Source: Trachythela sp. YZ-2020
Taxonomy: Eukaryota > Cnidaria > Anthozoa > Malacalcyonacea > Clavulariidae
Direction: 5' to 3'
Assembly (NCBI GenBank): GCA_016169945.1
Contig: JADLSH010000073.1
Span: forward strand, 1,984,001-2,048,000
Length of the DNA stretch: 64,000 bases
The notes beneath the pieces are model-generated. The model saw only the letters and a program-made list of their open reading frames with translations. It searched no databases and was not told the DNA's origin. Positions 11,501 to 21,669 of the stretch are shown piece by piece (position 1 is the first letter of the stretch; every line of letters begins with the position of its first letter). The position numbers were made by a program, and so were the translations under genes.

Positions 11501-12496
11501 ACGGCTTCATGAACAACACGATGTAGACGGATATCGCGATCTTCATTTCCTGCAGGAACGAACAACGAACAATGACTTATTGCTAGACAGATATCGTGTG
11601 CATCTATCTTTTCATCTTGCTGTTGAATGTATTTGACAATAAGATCAAGTGGCAGTGGTTCAAAAGATATCAGGGAGAAAAGTTGGAATGCGTGTTTCAA
11701 AGTTATATTACTTTCTGCACATTTTTGAACAGCTAAAAACACAGCAGCGGACATGGTGGACGAATATGCTGAATTAATCTTCCGAAGACGTTCTTCTGTT
11801 AATTCTCTTTTACCTTCTTCTAACTTGCGTAAATAGTCTCGCCACGAAAAATCAGGAGAACAATTTGGCTCGATGACTTGTTTCTTGTACACGGCAGCCG
11901 CGGCCATTTCCAGGGGTTGGCTATCTAACGTCTCTGCAACTTCATCTAACAACGGGTCACTGACGTCAGTTTTTGATAACAGGGCAAGAAGCTGGCGACA
12001 TTCTCTCGTATTCATACCGAGACTTTGTGAAACATGTTTAGTGAACAAACTATCAGGTGGGACAGAAGTTCTGTTTTGTGTTGTTAAAATAATTTGGCCA
12101 TTATTCCAAACTTCGTCGCCCATCTGAGGCAGTAGAGGGGAAATGTTGGCCAGATTTACCACATTGTCTACTATGATCCACCACCTCTTCCAATTCTTAA
12201 TTCTAGTGGTTATTTGTGATCTTAAATCTTTGATCTTCTTATTGTTTTGGTTTGTATGAATTCACAATATGTTCCAATGTACTTTCATGGCAGTTTAGAC
12301 GTCGACAAAAATCTTGATATGAGTATAGAAGAGAATCTAAATCTTTTCCGTCTATTGTCATCACAAATGTTGTTTCGGTTTGCCAATTTACACCTTTGTA
12401 AATATCATCGCAAACTTGTCTGGCGAGTTGAGATTTTCCACTTCCAGGATTTCCAGAAATATTATTATTAAAGGTTAAAGGTTTATTAAAAAACAC
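8581..12496 (-). pseudogene. NB-ARC/TPR protein (NLR type), C-terminal exon, broken
   Basis: This is the nucleotide-binding and repeat part of an NLR-like STAND ATPase of the kind used as innate-immune sensors in invertebrates. In order it has a P-loop NPGSGKSQLA (about 12450), a Walker B-like RWWIIVDN (about 12175), a GQIILTTQN sensor motif, a DSQPLEMAAAAVYKK segment matching the GLPLA position, a winged-helix-like region, then about 20 tandem 42-residue TPRs of kinesin-light-chain/nephrocystin style. Breaks: a one-nucleotide-type frameshift at about 12240-12255 between P-loop and Walker B, a TAA at 9955-9957 (GAA expected in the repeat) and a TAG at 9364-9366 (TAC expected). All three are simple lesions and the frame otherwise stays open for 3.7 kb, so it is a young pseudogene or contains assembly errors. 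The ORF end at 8581 follows a final degenerate TPR. Confidence 0.85.
8640..11095 (-). repeat. homogenised TPR-coding array, 126-bp unit, about 20 copies
   Basis: Each unit encodes a version of ELEEAKDYHQRALEIQIKQL followed by GPNHTDVAASYNNLGNVC. Units are so alike at DNA level (often over 90 percent by eye) that the array behaves as a minisatellite. Variation is concentrated at the linker residues CQGKGE, CRRKGE or CQDKDE and at QIKQ versus RIKQ, the inter-helix and concave positions expected to set ligand specificity. The first and last units are the most divergent, as expected for unequal crossing-over in the centre. Confidence 0.9.
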
Positions 12497-12609
12497 ATTT
12501 TGGCACCCGGAGGTGAATTGCGATATGTTTACAAAAACATAATAAGGATAAATATCGATAAAATAAATATAGATATATCATATATGTACAGTTGTTAAAA
12601 TACTACAAA

Positions 12610-14310
12610 TTATTTATTATTAAAATTAGCAGTCATTGCTGGAATAAAACTAGTTTTATAACGTTCAGTTCTACATTTAGTTAAAGTAAAGTTAGAATTG
12701 TTTCGTAAGTCCAGTTCATGTGATTCTTCACGGAGTGGGGGTAAGAGGTGGTTGAGGTGAGCATCGGGTTTTAAGATCTTTTTGAAAGTTTTAGCACATA
12801 ACTCTTGACGTCTGTCGTCAAGACGCTTGCATTGAGCGGTTTTGACAGCATCTTCGTAATCTGTCGTCGGATAAATAATACGAAAAGCTCTTTTTTGGAC
12901 TTTTTCAATTTTATCCCCCAAACACTTAGGTAACATGGTGTGCCAGACAGGACAGGCATATTCTAAGATAGAGCGTACCATAGAAAAATAGACTAATAGG
13001 AGGTCGTTGGGTGGAAGACCACAGCGCTGTAGAACACGGATAATGTATAAGCGTTTTGAGGCTTTTTTAACTAACGCTTCAGTGTTATCTTGCCATTTCA
13101 ATTTATTGTTCATAGTTAAGCCCAAAATTTTGAATAGAGGAACTAAGTCTAGAGGCAAACCATCAATGAGGAGCCGGGGGATGTCGTTCTCGGTACGGGC
13201 GAAACTCACTATCATTTCTTTACATTTCTTGCCGTTTAATTTCATGTTGTTATTAACAGTCCATCTTTCAATTGTGTTAAGATCAGACTGTAGGGCTGAG
13301 ACTTCATTTTTCTTTAAGGACTCCGATATTGTTACATCGTCCACATATTTCCAATGGCCAGTGCTAGAGGATGCCAGTTCCAGATCGTTGATCATGATTA
13401 TGAATAAAATAGGGCCCAACTTAGTCCCTTGAGGGACACCAGCGTTAATGATGCCCCAATCAGATTGGAAATTGTCGATCTTTACCGATTGACGGCGATT
13501 TGAGAGGAAGCTGCATATCCATGGAATAAGCGACAATCTGACACCAAGGGCCAGCAACTTTGGGACCAGGATATTATGGTCGATGCGATCGAAGGCTTTA
13601 CTAAAGTCGAGGAAAACGATCCGCAGGTAGCTCGATTTATCATCCAATGTTCTTAGCCAATTGTTGATCATGTCGATCAAGCAAAACGTTGTAGAGGTTC
13701 CTTTGAGGCAACCAAATTGTTGCGGGTTGATTTTATGTTTCACGTCATCCACCATCCAATTGACCACAAAGTCCTCAAGAATTTTGGACAAACAGGCTGT
13801 AAGGAGATTGGGCGCAACTCCTCCTCACAGGATACGGATGGCGCTTTGGGAATTGGTGTAATTAACGCATCTTTCCATATGTTAGGAATTCACCGGTGTA
13901 CAGAGATGTATTAAAGATGTGACATACAGGTTCGGCCAATTCGTACGCGAAATCCTTAATAATCCGGTTAGGAATATTGTCAGGGCCGCTGGACTTGAAA
14001 ACTTTTGTATTAAGCATCTTAGTACAAACTTCGTCGGGGAACATTTTGGTACAGGCCTAGGTGCAGGGAGATAGGCAGGTAACAGGAGAGGATTCAGTGG
14101 TGGTAGGTCATTACTCACGCTTAAGAAATAGGTGTTAAGTGATTGGGCGAGGTCTTTACCAGATAGGGTGGTACCATTCTTAACGATCTTGATGTTATTG
14201 GTTGCAGATCTTTTTTTCCCGGACATCTGGTTGACACAGTCCCACCATTTTCTGGAGTCACTGAATTTTAGGTGTTGCACCTTGTTCGTATAATATGCAC
14301 GCTTTTTCAC
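12610..14310 (-). pseudogene. LINE ORF2 reverse transcriptase part
   Basis: Reverse transcriptase fingers and palm read in three frames. Landmarks are SSGPDNIPNRI (about 13985), motif A FLDFSKAFDRIDH, GVPQGTKLGP, and motif C YVDD (about 13350). The C-terminal segment YACPVWHTMLPK with IEKVQKRAFRIIYP is typical of CR1-like and Jockey-like elements. From 13791 to 12610 the frame is intact for 393 codons with all catalytic aspartates. Upstream, breaks near 13830 and 14040 separate it from the linker and endonuclease. Confidence 0.85.
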
Positions 14311-14353
14311 TCCTATGTCGTTTCGGACTTTGAGTCTGTAGTGACGCCAGAGG

Positions 14354-15573
14354 TCAAGGTTGCCAGAATGAAAGGCTTTTTGCCTTTGGTAAATCAGTTT
14401 TTAAAGCAGGCGTCATCCATGGTTTGTCAGAGTTATGAATTCTAATAACCTTAGACGGGAATAACCTATCAACAGCAGAATTTAACTCGTTGGTAAAGGA
14501 GGACGCTAGAGCGGTCGCAGAGTTTTTGCTTTCGGCATCAGAGAACCACTCACGTGAGCAGCACCATCTTCCAAAAGCTGCACGTGCCGACATGGGGAAG
14601 GAACGTATGGTTTTCTTAATTGTTTTATTAACTGTTCTTAAAACGTTAGTTTTCATGGACCATTTAACAATGTTGTGGTCTGATGAGCCGAGCGGTGCTA
14701 TAATCACAGGCTTAGAATACAAGGCTTCTAGGTTAGTAACAATTAGATCCAGGATGTTACCTTCACGCGTTGGGGTGTCAACTATTTGCGTAAGATTGTG
14801 ATGGCACAGGAGATCACTGATATCTAAATTGTTGAAATCACCGAGTAAGACAACGCCGCAGTCGGGGTGGGTACATCTAACTCGGTCAATTTGATCAATG
14901 AGATAGGCCGTTAATTCCTTTTGCTCATTGACTGGTGTATCAGGCGGGTTATAAAGGACACAGCAGATTAATCCAGTTAGGTGTCTTGGGAGGCGGTGGG
15001 GTCGTAGCCATAACCATAAGCATTCATAAGAGGGGTTTTCAAGGTCCATTCTTCTTTAGCTGGGATATTTGTCGAGATGAAAGCGCAGACACCCCCACCA
15101 CGGCTGTAAGATCTATCATTGCGAAAAATGTTGTAATTATTTATGTAAATTAGTTGCTCAGGAACAGTATCGTTGAGCCACGTTTCAGTGACAGCAATAA
15201 ACTCTATAGAATGTATTGATAGTAAGAGGGATAGCTCGTCTATTTTGGGTAACAGTGAGCGAGCATTTATAAGAAGAAAACTCGGTAATCTTGATATGTT
15301 GTTTCGGATCGTAGCCTGGTCATGTATTGAAGTACTGATTAATTTCAGTTGTCTATGATTATTAATGTGTTTAACAACGGTTTTTGCACGGTTGTTGGTA
15401 ATTCTCACAGGGATCTTGAGGGTATTAGCGCTGACGACAGGGATTACACCAGAGTTTCTGCACACCGTGTCCTGCAATAGGGGGGAACTTGGAAGGTGTA
15501 GGGAGGGCATAAAGGGGTTACCATTAGCGGTTTCGGGGGAAATTGAAAAAACCCCGGTCCATTGGGGTGCCAT
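14354..15573 (-). pseudogene. LINE ORF2 apurinic endonuclease part
   Basis: An exonuclease-endonuclease-phosphatase fold that nicks target DNA for target-primed reverse transcription. Visible motifs: INARSLLPKIDEL, VTETWLND, YSRGGGVCAF, VLLGDFNNLD and the terminal GSSDHNIV. A frameshift at about 14980-15049 splits it in two. The open frame begins upstream at 15573, overlapping the end of ORF1 by about 130 bp in another frame. Confidence 0.85.
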
Positions 15574-17078
15574 TGAACGCTTTGATTGTAACCGGGCCTG
15601 TGTTTCCTTTGTTGAGGGACCATAGGCTGTCGATTGTCGTAAAAAAACGGGGGAGTAGGATAGTTTTTGATAGGCCTTATTGGTTGTATGCTACTAGGAA
15701 AAGAGGCGCTATGAGAGAAATCGCACCTAGTGCCCTTAAGGCAGAAGCGACGCTTTTGTAGGAAAGGACAGGGCACCAAATGTTTCTGATCTTCATACGG
15801 ATGTTTGAAATCACATCGGTTTCCTTTTGCGCACCACCCTCGGCGCCTAAGGAATGGGCAGGGGGTGTTGTGTTTAGCATTAGGGTGTCGATTATTGTCC
15901 AAGTTATTCTCGTTGTCAAGTTGTGGATTGTATATTATGTTAATCCCTTCTTTCGGTTCGGTTGTTGGGTCTATTATCACGCGCTGATTGTCATGAGAAT
16001 CCGGAAATTGTGTACTATTGAGCAATGAGCGGTTTTCATTAGTTGAAATTTCATTAAAACTTGGATTGATAGTACTCAGATTAGTGGGTTGGTCTTTAAC
16101 CTGGGATTCGCATTGGTCATTAACTACATTAGACATTATGTTAATCCGTTCTTTCGGTTTGGTTGTTAGGTCTATTGACACGCGCTGATTGACAAGAGAA
16201 TCCGGAAATCGTGTACTATTAAGCAATGAGGGGTTTTCCTTGGTTGAAGTTTCAATGAACCTCGAATTGTTGGCATTCAAATTAGTCAGTTGGTCTTTGA
16301 CGTGGGACCCACATTGGTCATTAACCTGGGTTGTACTGGCAGACTCATTAGCACGTTCATTGTTCACATGGTCATGGCAGATTACTTTATAAGTTAAGTT
16401 TTCAAAAGAGGATAATTTAGATTTTAAAATTAAATTATCTTCTGAGAGCTTCAGAATTGCGTCATCCTGATGTCGGATGATACCTTCTAGATCTTTGACT
16501 TTAAATTTAAGCGAGCAAATGTCTGACTTATTCTCCTTTATGGTATTGAGTAGCCGGGTTTCCAAAATTACCATTTCGAGTTTTATACCCTCTATAACTA
16601 CAGAGCAAGTACTGTTATGACTAGATACCTCGTTTTCAATGACCCCAATGGTATCAGAATTTGTAGGCGAGGCAACATCAGGATGCGTAGGCGAAGCAAC
16701 ATGTCCGTCGCTGTAGTCGTCATGGTCAGAGGCTTCGGGGGTTTTTGCCAGCTGCTCTGAAATTGAAGCTAGGGAGATTAACTTTAGCTTTAGCTCGTCT
16801 TTCAGCTTCCCAGCCAATGTTATTGACTGTGTGTCAGGATACCATCTGATATCAATCTCCTTAGATTTATATTGCTTCGCATCTCCGCCGGGAGAGCTCC
16901 ATACTCCATCGGATAAATTCAATACTTCTTTGACGAATTGTTGTAGAGTTTGAAAAGATTTCGTCCATATCACCTTGTCTTTATCATTAAGAGATACACC
17001 GTGTAAGAGACTAAGATTTTTATCTTGATTGAGACTCATATTTAACAGCTTTAACGGAGCAACTTTTTGCACGTCCAC
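15444..17078 (-). CDS. LINE ORF1, CCCH zinc-finger RNA-binding protein
   Basis: An intact frame of about 544 codons (fewer if translation starts at a later ATG such as that of MSLNQDKN). The N-terminus is a charged globular region, then a low-complexity Ser/Thr/Asn-rich middle with an imperfect internal duplication (the NDQCGSHVKDQLTNL and NDQCESQVKDQPTNL copies), a coiled-coil-like stretch, and near the C-terminus two CCCH fingers: CPFLRRRGWCAKGNRCDFKH and CPFLQKRRFCLKGTRCDFSH. In this LINE class ORF1 coats the element RNA. It is the best preserved part of the copy. Confidence 0.75.
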   Translation of the reverse strand: MDVQKVAPLKLLNMSLNQDKNLSLLHGVSLNDKDKVIWTKSFQTLQQFVKEVLNLSDGVWSSPGGDAKQYKSKEIDIRWYPDTQSITLAGKLKDELKLKLISLASISEQLAKTPEASDHDDYSDGHVASPTHPDVASPTNSDTIGVIENEVSSHNSTCSVVIEGIKLEMVILETRLLNTIKENKSDICSLKFKVKDLEGIIRHQDDAILKLSEDNLILKSKLSSFENLTYKVICHDHVNNERANESASTTQVNDQCGSHVKDQLTNLNANNSRFIETSTKENPSLLNSTRFPDSLVNQRVSIDLTTKPKERINIMSNVVNDQCESQVKDQPTNLSTINPSFNEISTNENRSLLNSTQFPDSHDNQRVIIDPTTEPKEGINIIYNPQLDNENNLDNNRHPNAKHNTPCPFLRRRGWCAKGNRCDFKHPYEDQKHLVPCPFLQKRRFCLKGTRCDFSHSASFPSSIQPIRPIKNYPTPPFFYDNRQPMVPQQRKHRPGYNQSVQWHPNGPGFFQFPPKPLMVTPLCPPYTFQVPPYCRTRCAETLV

Positions 17079-17099
17079 TCACGGAACACAACACTATAT

Positions 17100-17710
17100 C
17101 AAGTGTTGTCACGGAACACAACACTATATACATAGAGATATGTAAGTTTACCGTCGTTATCGCTGTACAACTTTTGAAGGTCTTGACCTATTTCGTGTAC
17201 TTTATCAGAACGGTAAACGACTTCGTGTGCTGGCTTGGGAGGTAGAACTTGAAACGATTTGTAATGGTTTCTCTCAACTTTAATTCGAACGACTTCATTG
17301 GTTGGAAGTCCCAAGGCATTTAATGCATTTTCAACGCGAGTTGTCATGGTTTGAAAGTCTGTATCGGCGAGTTTCCCTTCGGAATGCATAATATCATTTC
17401 GTATTTTTCTAAGATCATCGACTTGGCTCTTTATTGTTGGATTAAGGCTTGCTTGACCAATCGAAGTAGAGTAAATAATTGCATCAAAAAGCACTGAACA
17501 ATCCCACTGATTTGTATCTCCATGTTGAAATTTTGCCTGGTAGACATTCTTGTTTGGTCTTTTTCGTGTTTGTTCCAGATGAAAGAGCTGCTGACCACTT
17601 ACGTTGGTGTCATCCCATGCCCCAAAGGAAGGCTGGTAACGATTGTTCCACTCTTGTTTAAAAATTGTTCTCAATCCTTTACGTACAACATCATTCACAA
17701 TTTTTCCCAT
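17100..17710 (-). CDS. HEPN-domain exon (DZIP3-like), probable N-terminus of the NLR-type gene
   Basis: The frame, read from the first ATG at 17710, contains a helical domain ending in LRKIRNDIMHSEGKLAD, the R-N-x3-H signature of HEPN domains as in the DZIP3-like family, where Arg and His line a putative RNA-binding or RNase site. In invertebrate NLR-type proteins such a domain often precedes NB-ARC and TPRs. The gene orientation and the NB-ARC exon 4.6 kb downstream fit one gene split by a LINE. A possible splice donor, GACG|GTAAAC, lies at about 17148. The ORF runs to a stop at 17100 within the LINE boundary. I infer the link between exons; it is not proven. Confidence 0.6.
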
Positions 17711-17867
17711 ACAAATATAATTTTGTTCCTGCTCGTTTTCCCATGGTAGTATAGTTGACAATCCAGCTATATGGCTCTTGAAATTTCTAAATTTAGCGAA
17801 AGAAATTTGTTAGAGTATCGTCAATAAATTAATTCTATATCAATGAAAATCTTAAATTAATCACATT

Positions 17868-17950
17868 TCCCCGAGTCAGCGAGGTTACTAATTCCACTCG
17901 GATATTCACACCCTGGTATGTGATTGAACATAGCGGACTGCGAAGTCGTC
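17868..17950. repeat. dispersed repeat copy 1 (CCGAG...GATATTCACACCC)
   Basis: The words CGAGTCAGCGAGG, TACTAATTCCACTCGGATAT and TCACACCCTGGTATGTGA recur, diverged, at 24773-24860 and 57268-57320 in the same orientation. This copy lies immediately outside palindromic element 1. It is probably the end of an uncharacterised dispersed family. Confidence 0.65.
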
Positions 17951-18171
17951 ACATAGGCGACTTGAGTAGCTTATCCTGTCTATCCAGCGGAAAATTAAAT
18001 ATTCAAAATGGCGTCGCGTGCGCATGGTAGTAATTAGTATGCAAGCCGTCATATTGGAAAGTGACGTACCCTCTGAGGTTGCGTAACCTAGAGGTCGTGC
18101 AACCTGGAGGTGAACCGAGTATTAGTATTCATACGCCTGGAAGTATGAATAATAATGAGGTGACGTAACGT

Positions 18172-18240
18172 AAAGCGTTGCGTAACATAAAGCGTTGCGT
18201 AACATAAAGCGTTGCGTAACATAAAGCGTTGCGTAACGTA
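18172..18240 (+). promoter_or_regulatory. tandem GTTGCGTAAC sites upstream of arm promoter
   Basis: TGACGTAAC followed by four spaced copies of GTTGCGTAAC (each with an ATAAAGC spacer) lies 15-90 bp upstream of the TATA-like sequence at 18256. The decamer matches the general RTTGCGYAAY form of C/EBP-family bZIP sites, and TGACGTAA resembles CREB/ATF half-sites. Regulatory use is inferred from placement. Confidence 0.5.
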
Positions 18241-18253
18241 CAGATAATCTGGG

Positions 18254-18450
18254 AGTATAAATTGAGGATATAGATGTATATTGTTAACAACTCGGTATAT
18301 TGCTACTCGGTATATTATTCACGGCTTTCACAGAGAGAACATTGTTGCATATATTTCTTGTGAAAAGACTGGCTTTGATATATTGTTCACAGAGAAAACT
18401 TTACTGGACTGCTTTGAATTTTAAAAGACCTGATTTTAAAGGTAAATACC
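18254..18450 (+). promoter_or_regulatory. inward TATA promoter and putative leader, left arm of element 1
   Basis: AGTATAAATTGAGGATATAG is followed after about 180 bp by AAAG|GTAAATAC, a plausible splice donor at 18440. The AGTATAAAYTGAGGAT word is conserved in all five arms of the two palindromic elements. Direction is toward the element centre. Confidence 0.5.
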
Positions 18451-18604
18451 TATACGTCTGTTAATTTATGTAAACTTTCTTGGTCGTGGTAGACAGTAAA
18501 TGAACTTAAAACACTTTTTGTTGTACGAACGCATTGTACGAGACTATAAACATTGGTTTTTAAGGGGTGTGCGCACGGGGGGCGTGCGTACGCGCGTATG
18601 TCTG

Positions 18605-18760
18605 GAAATTCTCTAAAGCTTCTGTAAAGCTTCTGTAAAGCTTCTGTGGAGCTTCTGTAAAGCTTCTGTGGAGCTTCTGTAAAGCTTCTGTGAAGCTTCT
18701 GTAAAGCTTCTGTGGAGATTCTGCGAAGCTTCTGTAAAACTTCTGTGGAGCTTCTGTGGA
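18605..18760. repeat. AGCTTCTGTAAAG/AGCTTCTGTGG 12-mer tandem repeat
   Basis: About a dozen alternating 12-bp units. The same tract recurs at 20577-20735 and inverted at 23415-23575. Short frames here read repeated STEALQKLYRS-like peptides in two frames, which I regard as repeat artefacts. Confidence 0.85.
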
Positions 18761-18794
18761 GCTCTCCAAAATATGAGTAATTAGTGACGTTTGG

Positions 18795-18960
18795 ATGCAT
18801 GCATAAATTAACACAGACAAAGATTAACGTTTTAAACAATGTATTCCTTTAGGTATAACAATTATTTACACAAATATACAGTTATTAAACATATTGTCCA
18901 GCTTTTACACTGTTTTCTATGCGAGGGTCGATGTGAGGTCAATGTGAGGTCGATGGCCAA
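18795..18960. repeat. module shared by elements 1 and 2, left-arm copy
   Basis: Contains ACACAGACAAAGATTAACG, TTTAGGTATAACAATTATTT, ACATATTGTCCAGCTTTTAC and GCGAGGGTCGATGTGAGGTC in this order. Further copies: 20775-20935, inverted 23220-23385 (element 1); 50325-50510 and inverted 50640-50795 (element 2). It is nearly identical while the cargo genes are unrelated, so it is probably a cis-acting sequence of the family. Confidence 0.9.
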
Positions 18961-19030
18961 ACAAGCCAAAAAGGCCAAACAGGCAAAACAAGCCAAACAG
19001 GCCAAACAGGCAGGAAAGGAAGTAAAATAA
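18951..19030 (+). other. AAACAAGCC-repeat tract (Lys/Ala/Gln-rich reading)
   Basis: Tandem GGCCAAACAGGCAAAACAAG words; one frame reads MAKQAKKAKQAKQAKQAKQA to a stop at 19028. The same tract appears in every arm of elements 1 and 2, but the frame is altered between copies, so I treat it as non-coding repeat rather than a gene. Confidence 0.5.
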
Positions 19031-19119
19031 AAAGATAAAACTCGGTTCGGTAGATGTAAACATTTCGGGGTTCTGCAGGGGTTCTCTCGGGCTTCTGTAG
19101 GGTTCTGTAGGGGTTCCCT

Positions 19120-19700
19120 GGGGGTTATTTTGCTCATGCGTCTTCGTATTTTGCTCATGCGTCTTCGCATTTAGTTCGCATTTTTCTCATGCGTCTTCGC
19201 ATTTAGTTCGCATTTTTCTCATGCGTCTTCGCATTAAGACCTTTGTGGCCCTATGCGCCTTCGCATTTTGCTCATGCGTCTTCGCATTTAATTCGCATTT
19301 TTCTCATGCGTCTTCGCATTAAGGCCCTTCGTGGCCCGATGGCTCGGAATATCTCAGCCTAGCTGGCACCTAGTCTTAAGTTCGCATTTTTCTCATGCGT
19401 CGTCGCATTAAGACCTTTGTGGCCCTATGCGCCTTCGCATTTTGCTCATGCGTCTTCGCATTTAATTCGCATTTTTCTCATGCGTCTTCGCATTTAGTTC
19501 GCATTTTTTCTCATGCGTCTTCGCATTAAGGCCCTTCGTGGCCCGATGGCTCGGAATATCTCAGCCTAGCTGGCACTTAGTCTTAAGTTCGCATTCTGTT
19601 CATGCCTCTTCGCATTAAGGCCTTTGTGACCCTATGTGCCTTCGCATTTTGCTTCGCATTCTGCTTCGCATTCTTCGCATTAAGGCCCAATCAGGCCCGA
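19120..19700. repeat. TCATGCGTCTTCGCATT short tandem repeats with a 65-bp higher-order unit
   Basis: CTCATGCGTCTTCGCATT alternates with AGTTCGCATTTTT, and a longer unit (GGCCCGATGGCTCGGAATAT...CTGGCACCTAGTCTTAAG) occurs twice. The tract recurs at 21105-21410 and inverted at 22500-23045, with different copy numbers in each arm. Confidence 0.9.
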
Positions 19701-19806
19701 TAGAAGGTACGGTACGGCTTAATTCTGGTGTACATTTCTACAAGGACTAATTATTGCTTAAAAGATGAAACAATACACAATACAATTTTGATACATTTTA
19801 TTTCAC

Positions 19807-20129
19807 ATAAGCACTACATCGATTCATTGATCATCATCACTATCTGAGAAACGTCCTTGATCTTCTAAAAGCTGTTTCAACAGAAACTTTCTTTTGTCAA
19901 CCGCTGCAGATAAAGCTTCATCAGGATCAAACGAGTCTTCGTTCACAAATGCCTCCTTCGTTTCCATGATCTTTCTATGCACAGGATCCTTTTTAAGTGC
20001 TTTTATCCAACGTAAATTATCCAGGTAAACGCCAGCGAATTCTTTCTGAAGTTCAGGGAGAATTTTTTCAAAGGCTTTCTGCTTAGCTACACTTTCTTCT
20101 TGCCCATCCATTTGGAACGTTTTCAACAG
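19807..20129 (-). pseudogene. truncated copy of the element 1 cargo gene
   Basis: This is the reverse complement of the last 100 codons of the gene at 21670-22359, nearly identical (Leu to Val and Asn to Ile changes), with the same 3' flank and AATAAA region. It stops abruptly at the junction with the middle arm copy (20130), so promoter, zinc finger and acidic region are absent. It marks how far the inverted duplication reached into the gene. Confidence 0.9.
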
Positions 20130-21531
20130 TTAAAGCGTTGCGTAACGTTTAAATATTAATAGCGTTCCGTAACATAAAGCGTTGCGTAACGTTTAAATAT
20201 TAATAGCGTTGCGTAACATAAAGCGTTGCGTAACATCCATACCGAGAGTATAAACTGAGGATATAGATGCTACTCGGTATATTGTTCACGGCTTTCACAG
20301 AGAGAACATTGTTGGATATATTTCTTGTGAAAAGACTGGCTTTGATATATTGTTCACAGAGAAAACTTTACTGGACTGCTTTGAATTTTAAAAGACCTGA
20401 TTTTAAAGGTAAATACCTATACGTCTGTTAATTTATGTAAACTTTCTTGGTCGTGGTAGACAGTAAATGAACTTAAAACACTTTTTGTTGTACGAACGCA
20501 TTGTACGAGACTATAAACATTGGTTTTTAAGGGGTGTGCGCACGGGGGCGTGCGTACGCGCGTATGTCTGGAAATTCTCTAAAGCTTCTGTAAAGCTTCT
20601 GTAAAGCTTCTGTGGAGATTCTGTAAAGCTTCTGTGGAGCTTCTGTAAAGCTTCTGTGAAGCTTCTGTAAAGCTTCTGTGGAGATTCTGCGAAGCTTCTG
20701 TAAAACTTCTGTGGAGCTTCTGTGGAGCTCTCCAAAATATGAGTAATTAGTGACGTTTGGATGCATGCATAAATTAACACAGACAAAGATTAACGTTTTA
20801 AACAATGTATTCCTTTAGGTATAACAATTATTTACACAAATATACAGTTATTAAACATATTGTCCAGCTTTTACACTGTTTTCTATGCGAGGGTCGATGT
20901 GAGGTCGATGTGAGGTCGATGTGAGGTCGATGGCCAAACAAGCCAAAAAGGCCAAACATGCAAAACAAGCCAAACAGGCCAAACAGGCAGGAAAGGAAGT
21001 AAAATAAAAAGATAAAACTCGGTTCGGTAGATGTAAACATTTCGGGGTTCTGCAGGGGTTCTCTCGGGGTTCTGTAGGGTTCTGTAGGGGTTCCCTGGGG
21101 GTTATTTTGCTCATGCGTCTTCGCATTTTGCTCATGCGTCTTCGCATTTTGCTCATGCGTCTTCGCATTTAGTTCGCATTTTTCTCATGCGTCTTCGCAT
21201 TTAGTTCGCATTTTTCTCATGCGTCTTCGCATTTAGTTCGCATTTTTTCTCATGCGTCTTCGCATTAAGGCCCTTCGTGACCCGATGGCTCGGAATATCT
21301 CAGCCTAGCTGGCACCTAGTCTTAAGTTCGCATTCTGTTCATGCCTCTTCGCATTAAGGCCTTTGTGACCCTATGTGCCTTCGCATTTTGCTTCGCATTC
21401 TTCGCATTAAACCCCAATCAGGCCCGATAGAAGGTACGGTACGGCTTAATTCTGGTGTACATTTCTACAAGGATTAATTATTGCTTAAAAGATGAAACAA
21501 TACACAATACAATTTTGATACATTTTATTTA
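20130..21531. repeat. third (middle) arm copy of element 1
   Basis: Repeats about 18160-19800 in the same orientation, with its own GTTGCGTAAC cluster, TATA word (20249), 12-mer tract, shared module and TCGCATT tract. It lacks the terminal 190 bp, so it is not a separate insertion; its junctions are internal rearrangement points. Confidence 0.85.
20247..20430 (+). promoter_or_regulatory. inward TATA promoter, middle arm copy
   Basis: AGTATAAACTGAGGATATAG with a following leader and AAAG|GTAAATAC donor, as in the left arm. It would read toward the intact cargo gene about 1.4 kb downstream. Confidence 0.4.
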
Positions 21532-21599
21532 GTCATGCGCATGCGTACTCTCTCAAGGACGTTTAAACTAGTTCGCTTGTATTGTCCCACAAGCCAACC

Positions 21600-21669
21600 G
21601 TACGTTTATCGACTATATAACTAGCCACTCTTGACTTTCTTTTCATTCCTTGGGAGCGTGTAGTAGACA
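21600..21669 (+). promoter_or_regulatory. proximal promoter of the element 1 cargo gene
   Basis: CGACTATATAACTAGCC carries a TATA box about 55 bp upstream of the ATG at 21670. It lies in the only unique (non-repeated) interval of the element, 21532-22052. Confidence 0.5.

Larger units (their letters stand above)
12500..17095 (-). mobile_element. near full-length CR1/Jockey-like non-LTR retrotransposon
   Basis: A two-ORF LINE: ORF1 with CCCH zinc fingers, overlapping ORF2 with an apurinic endonuclease and a reverse transcriptase. It is about 4.6 kb and damaged by frameshifts near 15000, 14330, 14040 and 13830. It lies between the HEPN-coding exon and the NB-ARC-coding exon, on the same strand, so it is probably an intronic insertion in the host gene. 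The 5' end shows a 20-bp word CACGGAACACAACACTATAT twice, 31 bp apart (about 17079 and 17110). No clean target duplication or poly(A) tail was found. Confidence 0.8.

Noticed and set aside
13007..13432. Plus-strand ORF of 141 codons
   Set aside because: It is the antisense of the LINE reverse transcriptase palm.
18450..18839. Repeat protein with STEALQKLYRSF units (also 20511-20805 and 23343-23637)
   Set aside because: Two frames of the same 12-bp DNA repeat stay open, unit number differs between arms, and no promoter points along that strand at the right place.
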